Source of the DNA: Muribaculaceae bacterium Isolate-002 (NCI) | Lineage (GTDB): Bacteria; Bacteroidota; Bacteroidia; Bacteroidales; Muribaculaceae | Direction: 5' to 3' | DNA length: 64,000 bases | NCBI GenBank assembly: GCA_004102805.1 | Contig: SCEG01000001.1 | Span: 93,462 to 157,461 of the forward strand | Part shown: piece by piece, positions 7,453-16,314 of the stretch | Layout of the letters: each line of letters begins with the position of its first letter | How positions within the stretch are numbered: position 1 is the first letter of the stretch | Notes under the pieces: model-generated | The model's database searches: none | The model's input: only the letters and a program-made list of their open reading frames with translations | Told to the model about the DNA's origin: nothing | Made by a program: the position numbers and the translations under genes

Positions 7453-10140
7453 TTATTTTACGAGGACTTTGGTTACCTGACCGTCGACGTTGACGATGTA
7501 GAGGCCTGAAGCCACATTGAGCGAGGGCATCATCATGCCTGACATGTTGTAGACGGCTACATTGTCGTATTCGCCTTCGATGATGATTTCGCCTGTGCCG
7601 CCGTAGACCTTGCATGCGGTGTTGCCGATTTCGTCGGTAATCACATCATCTACGCCTGCAACCGCTTTGGTTGCATACACGCAGAAACTGTTGGCGGGCA
7701 CAGATACCGATACGGAGGTTCCGGTGCCGTTGAGCGTGGGAGTGAAGTTGCGAGAGGCGCTCAGGAGATTGCTGTTGGCTGTTGTCAGTCTTGTCGCAGA
7801 GACGGTGACTGTCGCGGTTGATGAGCCCGGATTGATGAATGCAATGATTTCCTTATCGCCTTTTGTCAAGCGGATGCTGCGCGCACTTGTGCTTTGGTTG
7901 AAATTGGTGTAAACTGGGGTCACATCTTTGTCAAACATTTCAGGATTGCTGCGGCGCATCCAGTTGAGTTCTGTATAGTTCTGCTTGAGAGCTTTGCGGT
8001 CATTGCTGTTGTACCATCCTGCCGGTGGCATGAATTTGGGGTCGGTACGGTTTGCCTCGGTCAGGGGATAATCATAGCCGAGTTCATCGAATTGCCACAT
8101 CATTTTCGGCCCCGGCGACATCATCAGTTGTGCGGCAATCGAGCCGAGTCGCTTCATCTTGGTGCTTGTAGCCGCACCTGATTTATTGCCTACCCAGGGT
8201 TCGTCGTGGCTCTGTGCGTAGTCCACGGTCGAGCATACCGGACGGCTGCATTCCATAGCATTGAAATAACGGAGGTTGGCTGCTTTTCCCTGTGCGAAGT
8301 TGATTGCGTTGCCGTTCTGGTTGTTCCACTGATACTGGCCGTCGTCGCCCAGAGGTCTTTCCTCTTCGGCGCTTGCCAGAAGCTCGTTGATGTGAACCAC
8401 ATTAGGGTTGACTTTCTTCATTGCTGCGTGCAGGCGTATCATACGGTCGATACGGGTCTGGTTGTAAGTCTCGGTGCCTTTGCCGTAGCTGTTGCTGTCG
8501 CCAAGACCTTTGACGAGGTCAAAACGGAAGCCGTCGACCTTGTAGTTGGTGAGCCAGTGGGTGAGAACATCTACCCAGTGCTGCTCTACGAGGGGATATT
8601 CCTGACGGATATCTTCATATACGCTGTGGTCGTGGGGCGCTGTCTTGTTGTAGAAGGGGCTTGTGCCTGCATCATACATGGCATACCAGGGGTGCAGACC
8701 CGGGGTGTGGTTGAACACTATGTCAAGGAAAACGGCAATGCCTGCCTTGTGGCATTTGTCGATAAATTCCTTGAGGTCGTCGGGCGAGCCGTAAGCTTTG
8801 TCAAGAGCCATGTAAGAGTTTGTGTTGTAGCCCCACGAGTTGTTGCCGTCAAATTCCATGACAGGCATAAGCTCAATGGCTGAAACTCCGAGTTCGTTAA
8901 GATATGGTATCTGATCGATAGCCTGACGGATAGTGCCGTCGGCAGTATTTGATTTTCCTGTGAAGTCGCGGAGCAGAAGCTCATAAATGACGAGTGAGTT
9001 GGGATTTGTCACCTTGAAGTCTTTGACTTGCCACTTGTAGGTGTCGTGGAGGTCGCCTTTGTAGACGGCGAGCATCGTGTCGTCAAACTGGCTGTACGGA
9101 TAACGGGGACGGTCGGCATATACATCTTCCTCGAGCCATTTGTCGCTCAGATGGTCAAGCACCAGATGCGCGTAGGGGTCGCTGACCTTGTATTTTCCGT
9201 CTACCAGATAGTAGTAGGGATAGTAGGTGGAGTTGTCAAGACCCGTCACTGTGTGCCAGAAATAGCGGAAGCCGTTATAGTCCTGATATTTCATTGTGTT
9301 GGTGCTCAGAGCCTGATAGTTGTCCCATGAGCCTACGATAATCACAGATGATTTGCCGGGAGCGGCGATGCAGAAGGTCACGCTTCCGTCGGCATTTTTC
9401 ACTGCGCCCTGCTTGGGTGTGCCTCCGGGATAATTCTGCTGTTCCGACGCTTTTACGTAAAGCACGGGAACTGTCACTTCCTTGGTGCCGTTGCTGTTGG
9501 AGGCCACGGCCTTGACATTGTTCTGGACACCGGGAGTGGAGAATGTCTGTGTGTAAGAGATAGTGGTGGCGTTGCTTGCTGACTTCACTTCCTTGTCATC
9601 GACATAGATCTTGAGGTCAGCCGACTGTGTAGCCGAAGCCGTGAACGTGATTTCAGTGGCTTTGGTAATGGTTGTGCTGGCCGGGTTCGTGGTGAGTGAC
9701 ACATACAGCCCTTCGGGATATACTTCGACAAACTGGTCGGCAGTCTGTACGTTGCCGGCCGCATTGCGGGCTATGATGCAAATCTTGTTGACATGTTCGT
9801 TGGCATTGGTGATCCCGAAATATGTGTGGATATCGCCGATGTTGATCTGATACTTGTTGTTGCCGATATTCGTCAACTTGTATTTGGCGGTATTGTCTCC
9901 CCATTTAGAGGCGTATGCCCATGCATCGGGCGACAGATTGGTGAGCACACCGATATGTACGTAGAGGTCGGTGCTGAGACCCTGCAGGCCTGCAACTCCT
10001 GATTCCATTGCATCGAATGTCAGAACCACATTTTTACTCGACTCCTGCAGGGGCTGAGGAGTAGGAGTGAACATGGCAGCCTTAACACTCAAAGTCGACA
10101 TAATAATCAATGCCGTTAACGCAGTTAAGATTCTTTTCAT
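7453..10140 (-). CDS. Secreted GH13 alpha-amylase/pullulanase-type enzyme with T9SS sorting domain
   Basis: 895 residues. A signal peptide (1-22) leads to two beta-sandwich regions (about 30-230), a CBM48/isoamylase N-terminal domain (about 240-330, with GSWDNY), and the GH13 barrel (about 380-730). Conserved region I is DIVFNH at 473-478. The likely nucleophile is Asp541 (GFRFD), acid/base Glu586 (HINE) and third acid Asp646 (SHDEP). A C-terminal beta domain precedes a tail (about 830-895) with VAVYNMSGMMM and a final TKVLVK, the shape of a type IX (Por) sorting domain. It should cut alpha-1,4 or alpha-1,6 glucans outside the cell. No SusC/D pair is adjacent. Confidence 0.88.
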   Translation of the reverse strand: MKRILTALTALIIMSTLSVKAAMFTPTPQPLQESSKNVVLTFDAMESGVAGLQGLSTDLYVHIGVLTNLSPDAWAYASKWGDNTAKYKLTNIGNNKYQINIGDIHTYFGITNANEHVNKICIIARNAAGNVQTADQFVEVYPEGLYVSLTTNPASTTITKATEITFTASATQSADLKIYVDDKEVKSASNATTISYTQTFSTPGVQNNVKAVASNSNGTKEVTVPVLYVKASEQQNYPGGTPKQGAVKNADGSVTFCIAAPGKSSVIIVGSWDNYQALSTNTMKYQDYNGFRYFWHTVTGLDNSTYYPYYYLVDGKYKVSDPYAHLVLDHLSDKWLEEDVYADRPRYPYSQFDDTMLAVYKGDLHDTYKWQVKDFKVTNPNSLVIYELLLRDFTGKSNTADGTIRQAIDQIPYLNELGVSAIELMPVMEFDGNNSWGYNTNSYMALDKAYGSPDDLKEFIDKCHKAGIAVFLDIVFNHTPGLHPWYAMYDAGTSPFYNKTAPHDHSVYEDIRQEYPLVEQHWVDVLTHWLTNYKVDGFRFDLVKGLGDSNSYGKGTETYNQTRIDRMIRLHAAMKKVNPNVVHINELLASAEEERPLGDDGQYQWNNQNGNAINFAQGKAANLRYFNAMECSRPVCSTVDYAQSHDEPWVGNKSGAATSTKMKRLGSIAAQLMMSPGPKMMWQFDELGYDYPLTEANRTDPKFMPPAGWYNSNDRKALKQNYTELNWMRRSNPEMFDKDVTPVYTNFNQSTSARSIRLTKGDKEIIAFINPGSSTATVTVSATRLTTANSNLLSASRNFTPTLNGTGTSVSVSVPANSFCVYATKAVAGVDDVITDEIGNTACKVYGGTGEIIIEGEYDNVAVYNMSGMMMPSLNVASGLYIVNVDGQVTKVLVK

Positions 10141-10460
10141 GATTAAAGTTGTTGTGATTTTATGGTTATATATGAATTTTTAAGTTGGTTTCGCTTATAT
10201 TCAGGCAGTTATTCGGTTGAATGAAATGCCGGCGGTTACACATGAAGAAGATGGTTGCAGAGCCATGGCAAAGAAATGTAAGGTGTCTGACAATATTCAA
10301 TTTCCAGGTTAAAAAAATCAAGTCTCTACAAATCCTTATTTACAAGATAATCCTTACAAAGATATATAATAAATTTATCGAATGCAACTTTGTCGCTTTT
10401 TTAACAAAATCACATCAGACAATATATTTTATATGCCCCATCAGGTTATGAGACACCCTC
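10141..10460. other. 320-base intergenic region between rodA and the amylase gene
   Basis: It holds the putative amylase promoter (10357-10387) and leaves a 5' untranslated leader of roughly 200 bases. The rest is AT rich. I see no gene, tRNA or strong hairpin. The rodA gene ends at its right edge, and no clear terminator for the cell-shape operon was recognised here. Confidence 0.6.
10357..10387 (-). promoter_or_regulatory. Promoter of the GH13 amylase gene
   Basis: Minus strand: TTG (10385-10387), 20 bases, then TATCTTTG (10357-10364), a full match to the Bacteroidetes -33/-7 pattern. It implies a long (about 210 base) leader, in which post-transcriptional control could act. Confidence 0.65.
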
Positions 10461-11933
10461 TTAATAATTGCGGAACTCCTTGCGTGAGGCATCGATGCGC
10501 AACATTATGAAAAGAAGCACGGTAAACCCCCACAGCGACGATCCGCCGTAGCTGAAGAAGGGGAGCGGTATGCCGATGACCGGACACAGCCCGATTACCA
10601 TGCCGATGTTGATGCAGAGATGGAATATCAGATAGCTGGCGACACAATAGGAATAGACACGGCCGAACGGTGTGGGCTGTCGTTCGGCAATTGCAAGCAC
10701 ACGCAATATCAATATGAGAAAGAGGATAATAGTAATCGTAGAGCCGATAAATCCTTCTTCTTCGCCGATTGTGCAGAAGATGAAGTCGGTATGCTGTTCC
10801 GGCACATATTTGAGTTTGGTCTGTGTGCCGTTGAGAAACCCTTTTCCGCTAAGGCCTCCGGAGCCGATTGCGATTTTCGCCTGATTGACATTGTAACCTG
10901 CTTTGAGGGGGTCGTCCTCGATGCCGAGCGACACCTTGATGCGGGTCTGCTGGTGGGGTTGCAACGCCTTGTTGAACACATAGTTGACTGACAGCATGAA
11001 TGCCATTGACGCCCCGGCCACGATTATCGGCATTATGAGCCTCGGGCAATGACTTTTTATTATCTCATAGACGCAATAGAGCATGGCTACCGCCGTCACT
11101 CCTGCCATCGTAACGAAGCCGGGCAGTTCGATGCCGACAATCTCTACAAGTGCGGTAATCACAATTCCCGCCAGTATGAACCAAAGGGAAAGGACTCGCG
11201 CCGCGAAAAAACTCTTGCTGAAAAATGCGGCAATAGCCACCATCGCCAGGTCGATAAGCAGAAAGACAACAAACTCTCCGGTGGGCAGTCCGAGCACGGC
11301 TGACGTCGTGTATTTGACCGTCACGACAAAAATGACTATCGCAAAAACAAATGCAAAAAGCACCAGACCGCTCATTCCCTCGCGGTAAAGCACGAACATC
11401 AGCGACAGATACACCAGTGCGGAACCGGTCTCGTTCTGCGCCAGAATGAGCACGATTGGAAGTCCGATTATGGCTATCGCCTTTATGTAGTTTGTTTTCT
11501 TGGAGTTGAGACTGAAGTTGTAGCCGCTGAAAAGCTTTGCCAGCGCCAGTGCCGTTGCAAACTTTCCGAATTCGGCAGGCTGAAGGCTCATCGATCCAAT
11601 CACCAGCCACGAATGCGATCCCTTGATATTCGGCGCTATGGCTATCGTCACCATCAGCAGCACGACTACCGCGAAATATATCGGATAGGCATATGTCTCA
11701 TACATGCGCTTGTCGATAAGCAATAATACAAATCCCAGAACAAACGAAAGTCCAATCCATCTTATCTGTTTGCCCGAGAACTCGTCGAACGAGAATATGT
11801 TGGCATTGTCAAAGTCATAGCTTGCGGCATATATGCTTATGGCTCCGCCTATGACAAGGAGGAGATACAAAAGTATCACCACCCAGTCTACCGAACGAAA
11901 TATTGATGTTCTGTCAGTGCTTCTTGACTCCAC
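10461..11933 (-). CDS. rodA: Rod-shape-determining peptidoglycan polymerase RodA
   Basis: 490 residues, a SEDS-family polytopic membrane protein of about 10-12 helices. RodA polymerises glycan strands from lipid II in the elongasome, working with the transpeptidase PBP2. Visible marks are QPAEFGKF in the first half and, near the end, YVPEQHTDFIFCTIGEE and GIPLPFFSYGGSS, the conserved C-terminal SEDS motifs. A long extra-membrane region between helices (about 320-380) is somewhat larger than in E. coli. It overlaps the end of mrdA by 20 bases and is the last gene of the purH-mre-mrdA operon. Confidence 0.95.
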   Translation of the reverse strand: MESRSTDRTSIFRSVDWVVILLYLLLVIGGAISIYAASYDFDNANIFSFDEFSGKQIRWIGLSFVLGFVLLLIDKRMYETYAYPIYFAVVVLLMVTIAIAPNIKGSHSWLVIGSMSLQPAEFGKFATALALAKLFSGYNFSLNSKKTNYIKAIAIIGLPIVLILAQNETGSALVYLSLMFVLYREGMSGLVLFAFVFAIVIFVVTVKYTTSAVLGLPTGEFVVFLLIDLAMVAIAAFFSKSFFAARVLSLWFILAGIVITALVEIVGIELPGFVTMAGVTAVAMLYCVYEIIKSHCPRLIMPIIVAGASMAFMLSVNYVFNKALQPHQQTRIKVSLGIEDDPLKAGYNVNQAKIAIGSGGLSGKGFLNGTQTKLKYVPEQHTDFIFCTIGEEEGFIGSTITIILFLILILRVLAIAERQPTPFGRVYSYCVASYLIFHLCINIGMVIGLCPVIGIPLPFFSYGGSSLWGFTVLLFIMLRIDASRKEFRNY

Positions 11934-13770
11934 TGCTGATTATTGTATTTGATGTTAACATTCTGTCTTCAAGATATTTTCGCTGTGGAGAAATCTGACC
12001 TTTGAGATATTTCTCCATCACGAGCGACCCGATAGGCACTCCGTAGGTGGCGCCGAAGCCGGCATTCTCGACATACACGCATATCGCTATTTGGGGGTCA
12101 TGGTAGGGCGCGAAGCCGATGAACGCCGAGTGGTCCTTGCCGTGGGGGTTCTGGGCTGTGCCGGTCTTGCCGCATACCTCTATGTCGGGGAGCGCTGCCA
12201 GACGGCATGTTCCACCCGTTACCGCCATGCGCATGCCTTCGGCCACCGATTCATAATGCTCCCTGTCGATTGTGGGGACCCGCTTCTCAAGATATTGGCT
12301 TTCAAGCACAGTGTCTTGTATCTCCTTTACCACATGAGGGGTTATGAACCAGCCGCGGTTGGCGACTGTGGCGCACAGATTGGCAATCTGAAGCGGGGTG
12401 GCAAGGATTTCTCCCTGGCCGATGGCTATCGATATGATAGTGTTTGCGCTCCAGTGATTCTCTCCATATATCTTGTTGTAGAACTGAGCGTTGGGTATGA
12501 ATCCGCGGCTTTCGCTCGGCAAGTCGACTCCGAGTTTGTAGCCGTATCCCATGCTGACGAGGTGCTTTTTCCAAGTCTCGAAAGCGTTGGCTACCGAACC
12601 GTATTTCGAACGGCGGTTGTCAAGCATGTTCTTAAGTCCCCAGCAGAAATATCCGTTACATGAGGTTTGCAATGCCGGCTTCAGCGGCAGTGGCGACGGG
12701 TGTCCGTGACAGCCGACTTTCAGTCCGCCGTTGATATATCCGTGATAGCACGGATAAGTGGTCTGGAGATTGATTATCCCTTCCTGAAGCAGTATCAGAC
12801 CCTGCGTAGGCTTGAATGTGGAGCCGGGCGGATAGGCCGCCATGAGCGCGCGGTCAAAGAGCGGTTTGTATTTGTCGTTGTTGAGCATGGCGTAATTCTC
12901 GCCGCGCTGACGTCCGATCAGTATGGTCGGGTCGTAGGTCGGGCTTGACACCATGCACAGTATCTCGCCTGTCGATGGCTCGATTGCCACTACCGCGCCG
13001 ATTTTGTTCACCATCAGACTCTCGGCATATTGTTGCAGGTTGATATCGAGACTGAGTTTGAGATTGCGTCCGGCAATGCCGGGAATATCCTCTTCTCCGT
13101 CGCGGTAGCGTCCCTGTATGCGTCCGTGGGCGTCGCGTATGAGTATCTCCTTGCCCTTGAAGCCTCGCAGGTGGTGGTCGTAGCTCTTTTCTACTCCGAG
13201 GTCACCGCAGTAGTCACCGCGCTCGTAATAAGGGTCGCGCTTTATGTCGTTGGGATTGACCTCGCGTATGTTGCCGAGCACATTGGCCGCCGACTTGTGG
13301 TTGTATTGGCGCAGTATTCGCTTCTGAATGAAAAATCCGGGGAAACGGTAGAGTTTTTCCTGCAGGCGTCCGTAGTCCTGAGCCGATAGCTGGGTAATGA
13401 ATGTCTGGGGCGTATATGTCGAATATCCTGTCGATTTGCGCATGTCGACGAGGCGTTTGTCAAACTGTTCACGTGTGATGTTGAGCGTATTGCAGAAGTC
13501 GAGTGTGTCAAACGGCTGCACATCGCGCGGTATCATCATCACGTCGTAGGCCGGTTGGTTGTATACAATCAGTTCTCCGTTGCGGTCATAAATCAGTCCG
13601 CGCGAAGGATAGACTGTTTTTTTCAGGAACGCGTTGTTGTCAGCCGAATCCTTATATTTGTCATCGTCGAGCTGCAGTGCATACAGCCTTACGATATAGA
13701 TGATTGATATCAATATTATGAATGACGCGACAACGTATTTGCGCTTTTCAAGCTTATAATCTTTTCTCAC
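11914..13770 (-). CDS. mrdA: Penicillin-binding protein 2 (transpeptidase MrdA)
   Basis: 618 residues. A single N-terminal transmembrane helix (about 11-33) anchors the protein; a dimerisation/pedestal region follows, then the transpeptidase domain. Active-site motifs are all present: STFK with Ser317 and Lys320, SCN in LQTSCNGYF, and KTG in GKTGTAQ. It cross-links stem peptides during side-wall elongation and is the target of beta-lactams such as mecillinam in relatives. It overlaps rodA (20 bases) downstream and mreD (17 bases) upstream, a tight translational unit. Confidence 0.96.
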   Translation of the reverse strand: MRKDYKLEKRKYVVASFIILISIIYIVRLYALQLDDDKYKDSADNNAFLKKTVYPSRGLIYDRNGELIVYNQPAYDVMMIPRDVQPFDTLDFCNTLNITREQFDKRLVDMRKSTGYSTYTPQTFITQLSAQDYGRLQEKLYRFPGFFIQKRILRQYNHKSAANVLGNIREVNPNDIKRDPYYERGDYCGDLGVEKSYDHHLRGFKGKEILIRDAHGRIQGRYRDGEEDIPGIAGRNLKLSLDINLQQYAESLMVNKIGAVVAIEPSTGEILCMVSSPTYDPTILIGRQRGENYAMLNNDKYKPLFDRALMAAYPPGSTFKPTQGLILLQEGIINLQTTYPCYHGYINGGLKVGCHGHPSPLPLKPALQTSCNGYFCWGLKNMLDNRRSKYGSVANAFETWKKHLVSMGYGYKLGVDLPSESRGFIPNAQFYNKIYGENHWSANTIISIAIGQGEILATPLQIANLCATVANRGWFITPHVVKEIQDTVLESQYLEKRVPTIDREHYESVAEGMRMAVTGGTCRLAALPDIEVCGKTGTAQNPHGKDHSAFIGFAPYHDPQIAICVYVENAGFGATYGVPIGSLVMEKYLKGQISPQRKYLEDRMLTSNTIISSGVKKH

Positions 13771-14275
13771 GTCGGCGGGTTGTTAATGAGTCAATAGCGA
13801 TTATTATGATAAAAGTCAGCAATGAGCTTGAGGCAATCTTGATAAACAGCCTCAGCGGATTGAATAATGATAATGTCTCTATGAAAAAGAATAGTGCGCA
13901 ATATATAAGCGATATCGAAAACACATACTTTAGATATACCGACATTCCGAGTGAGCGGAACGACGGTTGAGGCGTTGACATTTCATCCTCACGGGGAAAA
14001 TACAGCCGTAACACCGGCTTGCGCAGCAGACCGAGTATCGTGCATGCCAAAGCATTCATGCCCTGGGTGTCAGAGAATATATCAATCGTAAGCCCCAGTA
14101 GAAACGATATTGTCAGCACCCAGTTGACATGCATTGTTACAGGAAGCTTCAATATGACATATATAAACACAAGAGGCACCGCATAGCCAAACAGGCAGAT
14201 GTGGTTGAAAACTATCACCTGCGCCAGCACCATCAGTACATATAATATCACAAATTGCAGAACTGTCTTTGCCAT
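13754..14275 (-). CDS. mreD: Rod-shape-determining protein MreD
   Basis: 173 residues with about five hydrophobic segments and very little else, as is usual for MreD, a small integral membrane part of the elongasome. The identification rests on size, topology and the position between mreC and mrdA rather than motifs. The loop DIFSDTQGMNALACTILG matches the conserved MreD segment with an Asp and Gly after helix 3. It overlaps mrdA by 17 bases. Confidence 0.9.
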   Translation of the reverse strand: MAKTVLQFVILYVLMVLAQVIVFNHICLFGYAVPLVFIYVILKLPVTMHVNWVLTISFLLGLTIDIFSDTQGMNALACTILGLLRKPVLRLYFPREDEMSTPQPSFRSLGMSVYLKYVFSISLIYCALFFFIETLSLFNPLRLFIKIASSSLLTFIIIIAIDSLTTRRREKRL

Positions 14276-14281
14276 CGTGTC

Positions 14282-15145
14282 TTACTGTTTGTTTTGTTGC
14301 TTGCTTTCGTTAGTGTCGGTCTCGACCTGCCTGATGGAGTCTGCGACATCGCTTGCAATCACTCTCACTGTCGACAATCGGGAGAAGTCAGTCAGCAGAT
14401 TTACGCGCAAGGTGAAGAAGTTGTCGTCGATTGTCTTTTCACTTCCGGCCACTATACCGACTGGAATTCCTTCGGGAAACATGGCCGAGTATCCGCTGGT
14501 GACCACTGTGTCTCCGGTCGTATAAATAGTGTGACGTGGCAACTCTTCGAGCAGTGCGACTCCCGGATCTTTGCCGTCCCACACAAGCGAGCCGAACGCG
14601 TCATTTCCCTTGACCTTGCATGAGAGACGGAAATTCGGATTTAGCAGCGATATCAGACGCGAATAGTTGTCTCCAACGATGTTCACTACACCGACAATGC
14701 CGTTCTGGTCGACGACTCCCATCTCCGGACGTATGCCGTCGCGGCTTCCTTTGTTGATAGTGATGTAATTGTAGGGTTTGTGGATGCTGTTGTTGATGAC
14801 TGACGCAATGATAAACCGGTAGGGGCGCAATGTTTCCGATACAGTCATCGTATCGGCATAAAATCTTTCCTGATACAGTTGCAATGTGGCTTTCATGCCG
14901 AGCAATTCCTCCTCAAGCCGGGCGTTCTGGACCTGGAGCTCCTCGTTGGTTTCGCGCAGATTGAAATATGATGTGATGTTATGCGACAAATCGTATATTC
15001 CTGCTGTCAGTTTTCCAGCCGATGTCATGTAGACATGATGCTGGTAGGGATTTTTGTCAAACAGAAATATACAACTTACTATCACATAAAATGCAAACAC
15101 AAACCATGTGCTGTGTTTGACCAGAAAATCAATTAGATTGCGCAC
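14282..15145 (-). CDS. mreC: Rod-shape-determining protein MreC
   Basis: About 287 residues from the GTG at 15145. A short basic start (VRNLIDFLVKH) leads into one transmembrane helix, a coiled coil (about 75-105; ELQVQNARLEEELLG), then two beta-barrel domains with NKGSRDGIRPEMGVV and the closing VTSGYSAMFPEGIPVG, both classical MreC motifs. MreC is periplasmic and activates PBP2. A longer frame to 15208 would put the start inside a 15-bp perfect hairpin and add 21 residues unlike MreC, so I prefer the GTG. It is six bases from mreD. Confidence 0.92.
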   Translation of the reverse strand: MRNLIDFLVKHSTWFVFAFYVIVSCIFLFDKNPYQHHVYMTSAGKLTAGIYDLSHNITSYFNLRETNEELQVQNARLEEELLGMKATLQLYQERFYADTMTVSETLRPYRFIIASVINNSIHKPYNYITINKGSRDGIRPEMGVVDQNGIVGVVNIVGDNYSRLISLLNPNFRLSCKVKGNDAFGSLVWDGKDPGVALLEELPRHTIYTTGDTVVTSGYSAMFPEGIPVGIVAGSEKTIDDNFFTLRVNLLTDFSRLSTVRVIASDVADSIRQVETDTNESKQQNKQ

Positions 15146-15192
15146 CTGACAGTTTGTTATTGACCGGGTTGAAGTTGTGTATGTTATATGTT

Positions 15193-15228
15193 GAAAACAT
15201 TCCGGCATTAGTGTGCCGGAATGTTTTC
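15193..15228 (-). terminator. Perfect 15-bp hairpin between mreB and mreC
   Basis: Arms 15193-15207 and 15214-15228 are exact complements with a 6-base loop. It sits 16 bases past the mreB stop, before mreC in the same operon. It looks like an intrinsic terminator or RNA-end stabiliser and could raise mreB relative to mreCD. It also argues for the mreC start at 15145. Confidence 0.7.
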
Positions 15229-15243
15229 GGGGTAATGCGGAGT

Positions 15244-16263
15244 TTATCGTATGAGGAACGAGAAGTGGTCGATGTTCTTAAGCGCCACACCTGTGCCCTT
15301 GGCTACCGCGAGAAGAGGCTCGTCGGCCACGTGGAACTGGATGCCGATTTTGTCGGTGAGACGCTTGTCGAGACCGCGGAGCAAGGCGCCGCCGCCGGCA
15401 AGCCATATACCGTTGTGCACGATGTCGGCGTAAAGTTCTGGCGGGGTCTGCTCAAGCGCGCTCAACACGGCGGCTTCTATCTTCGAAATCGATTTCTCGA
15501 TGCAATGGGAGATTTCCTGATATGACACTGGGATTTCCATCGGAAGCGCTGTCATCTGGTTGGGGCCGTGCACGATATAGTCTTCCGGCGGATTTTCAAG
15601 TTCGGTCAGCGCCGAGCCTACATGCATCTTGATCTGCTCGGCAGTGCGTACACCCACCTTGACATTGTGTGCGCGGCGCATGTGACCCTGAATGTCATCG
15701 GTGAGGTCATCGCCGGCAATCTGGATGCTCTTGTTCGACACGATGCCGCCAAGTGATATCACTGCGATTTCAGTAGTGCCGCCACCTATGTCGACAATCA
15801 TGTTTCCTTCTGCCGCAGCTACGTCAAGGCCGATGCCGAGAGCCGCTGCCATCGGTTCGTATATCATGTATACGTCACGTCCGTTGGCGTGCTCCGACGA
15901 GTCGCGCACCGCACGTATCTCCACTTCGGTTGAGCCTGAAGGGATACCTACGACCATGCGCAGCGAGGGGGAGAACCAGTTGTTTTTCGAACTTGCCTTC
16001 TTCACAAGGCCGCGTATCATGAGCTCGGCGGCGTTGAAGTCGGCGATCACGCCTTTGCGCAGAGGGCGCACGGTGCGGATATTGTCAGGCTCCTTGCCTT
16101 CCATCAGCTGGGCTTCCTTGCCCACGGCGATGAGTTTGTCGGTGCGCCGGTCGAGAGCAACGATGGAGGGCTCGTCAATAACGATTTTATCGTTGTGTAT
16201 GATGATTGTATTGGCCGTACCGAGGTCAATGGCAATCTCTTTTGTGAGGCTGAATAATCTCAT
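15244..16263 (-). CDS. mreB: Rod-shape-determining actin homologue MreB
   Basis: 339 residues, cytoplasmic. MreB polymerises with ATP beneath the inner membrane and guides elongasome movement. Actin/Hsp70 ATPase motifs are visible: IDLGTANT (phosphate 1) near residue 13, MIVDIGGGTTEIA (phosphate 2) and a C-terminal LAGGGALLRG (adenosine motif). The length equals standard MreB. It is preceded by purH with a 51-base gap and no obvious promoter of its own, so the cell-shape genes are probably read through from purH. Confidence 0.97.
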   Translation of the reverse strand: MRLFSLTKEIAIDLGTANTIIIHNDKIVIDEPSIVALDRRTDKLIAVGKEAQLMEGKEPDNIRTVRPLRKGVIADFNAAELMIRGLVKKASSKNNWFSPSLRMVVGIPSGSTEVEIRAVRDSSEHANGRDVYMIYEPMAAALGIGLDVAAAEGNMIVDIGGGTTEIAVISLGGIVSNKSIQIAGDDLTDDIQGHMRRAHNVKVGVRTAEQIKMHVGSALTELENPPEDYIVHGPNQMTALPMEIPVSYQEISHCIEKSISKIEAAVLSALEQTPPELYADIVHNGIWLAGGGALLRGLDKRLTDKIGIQFHVADEPLLAVAKGTGVALKNIDHFSFLIR

Positions 16264-16314
16264 TTTGTCTGTCAGTCAATTTTGGAGTTATAATGATAAG
16301 TGCTGACCTCCTGA

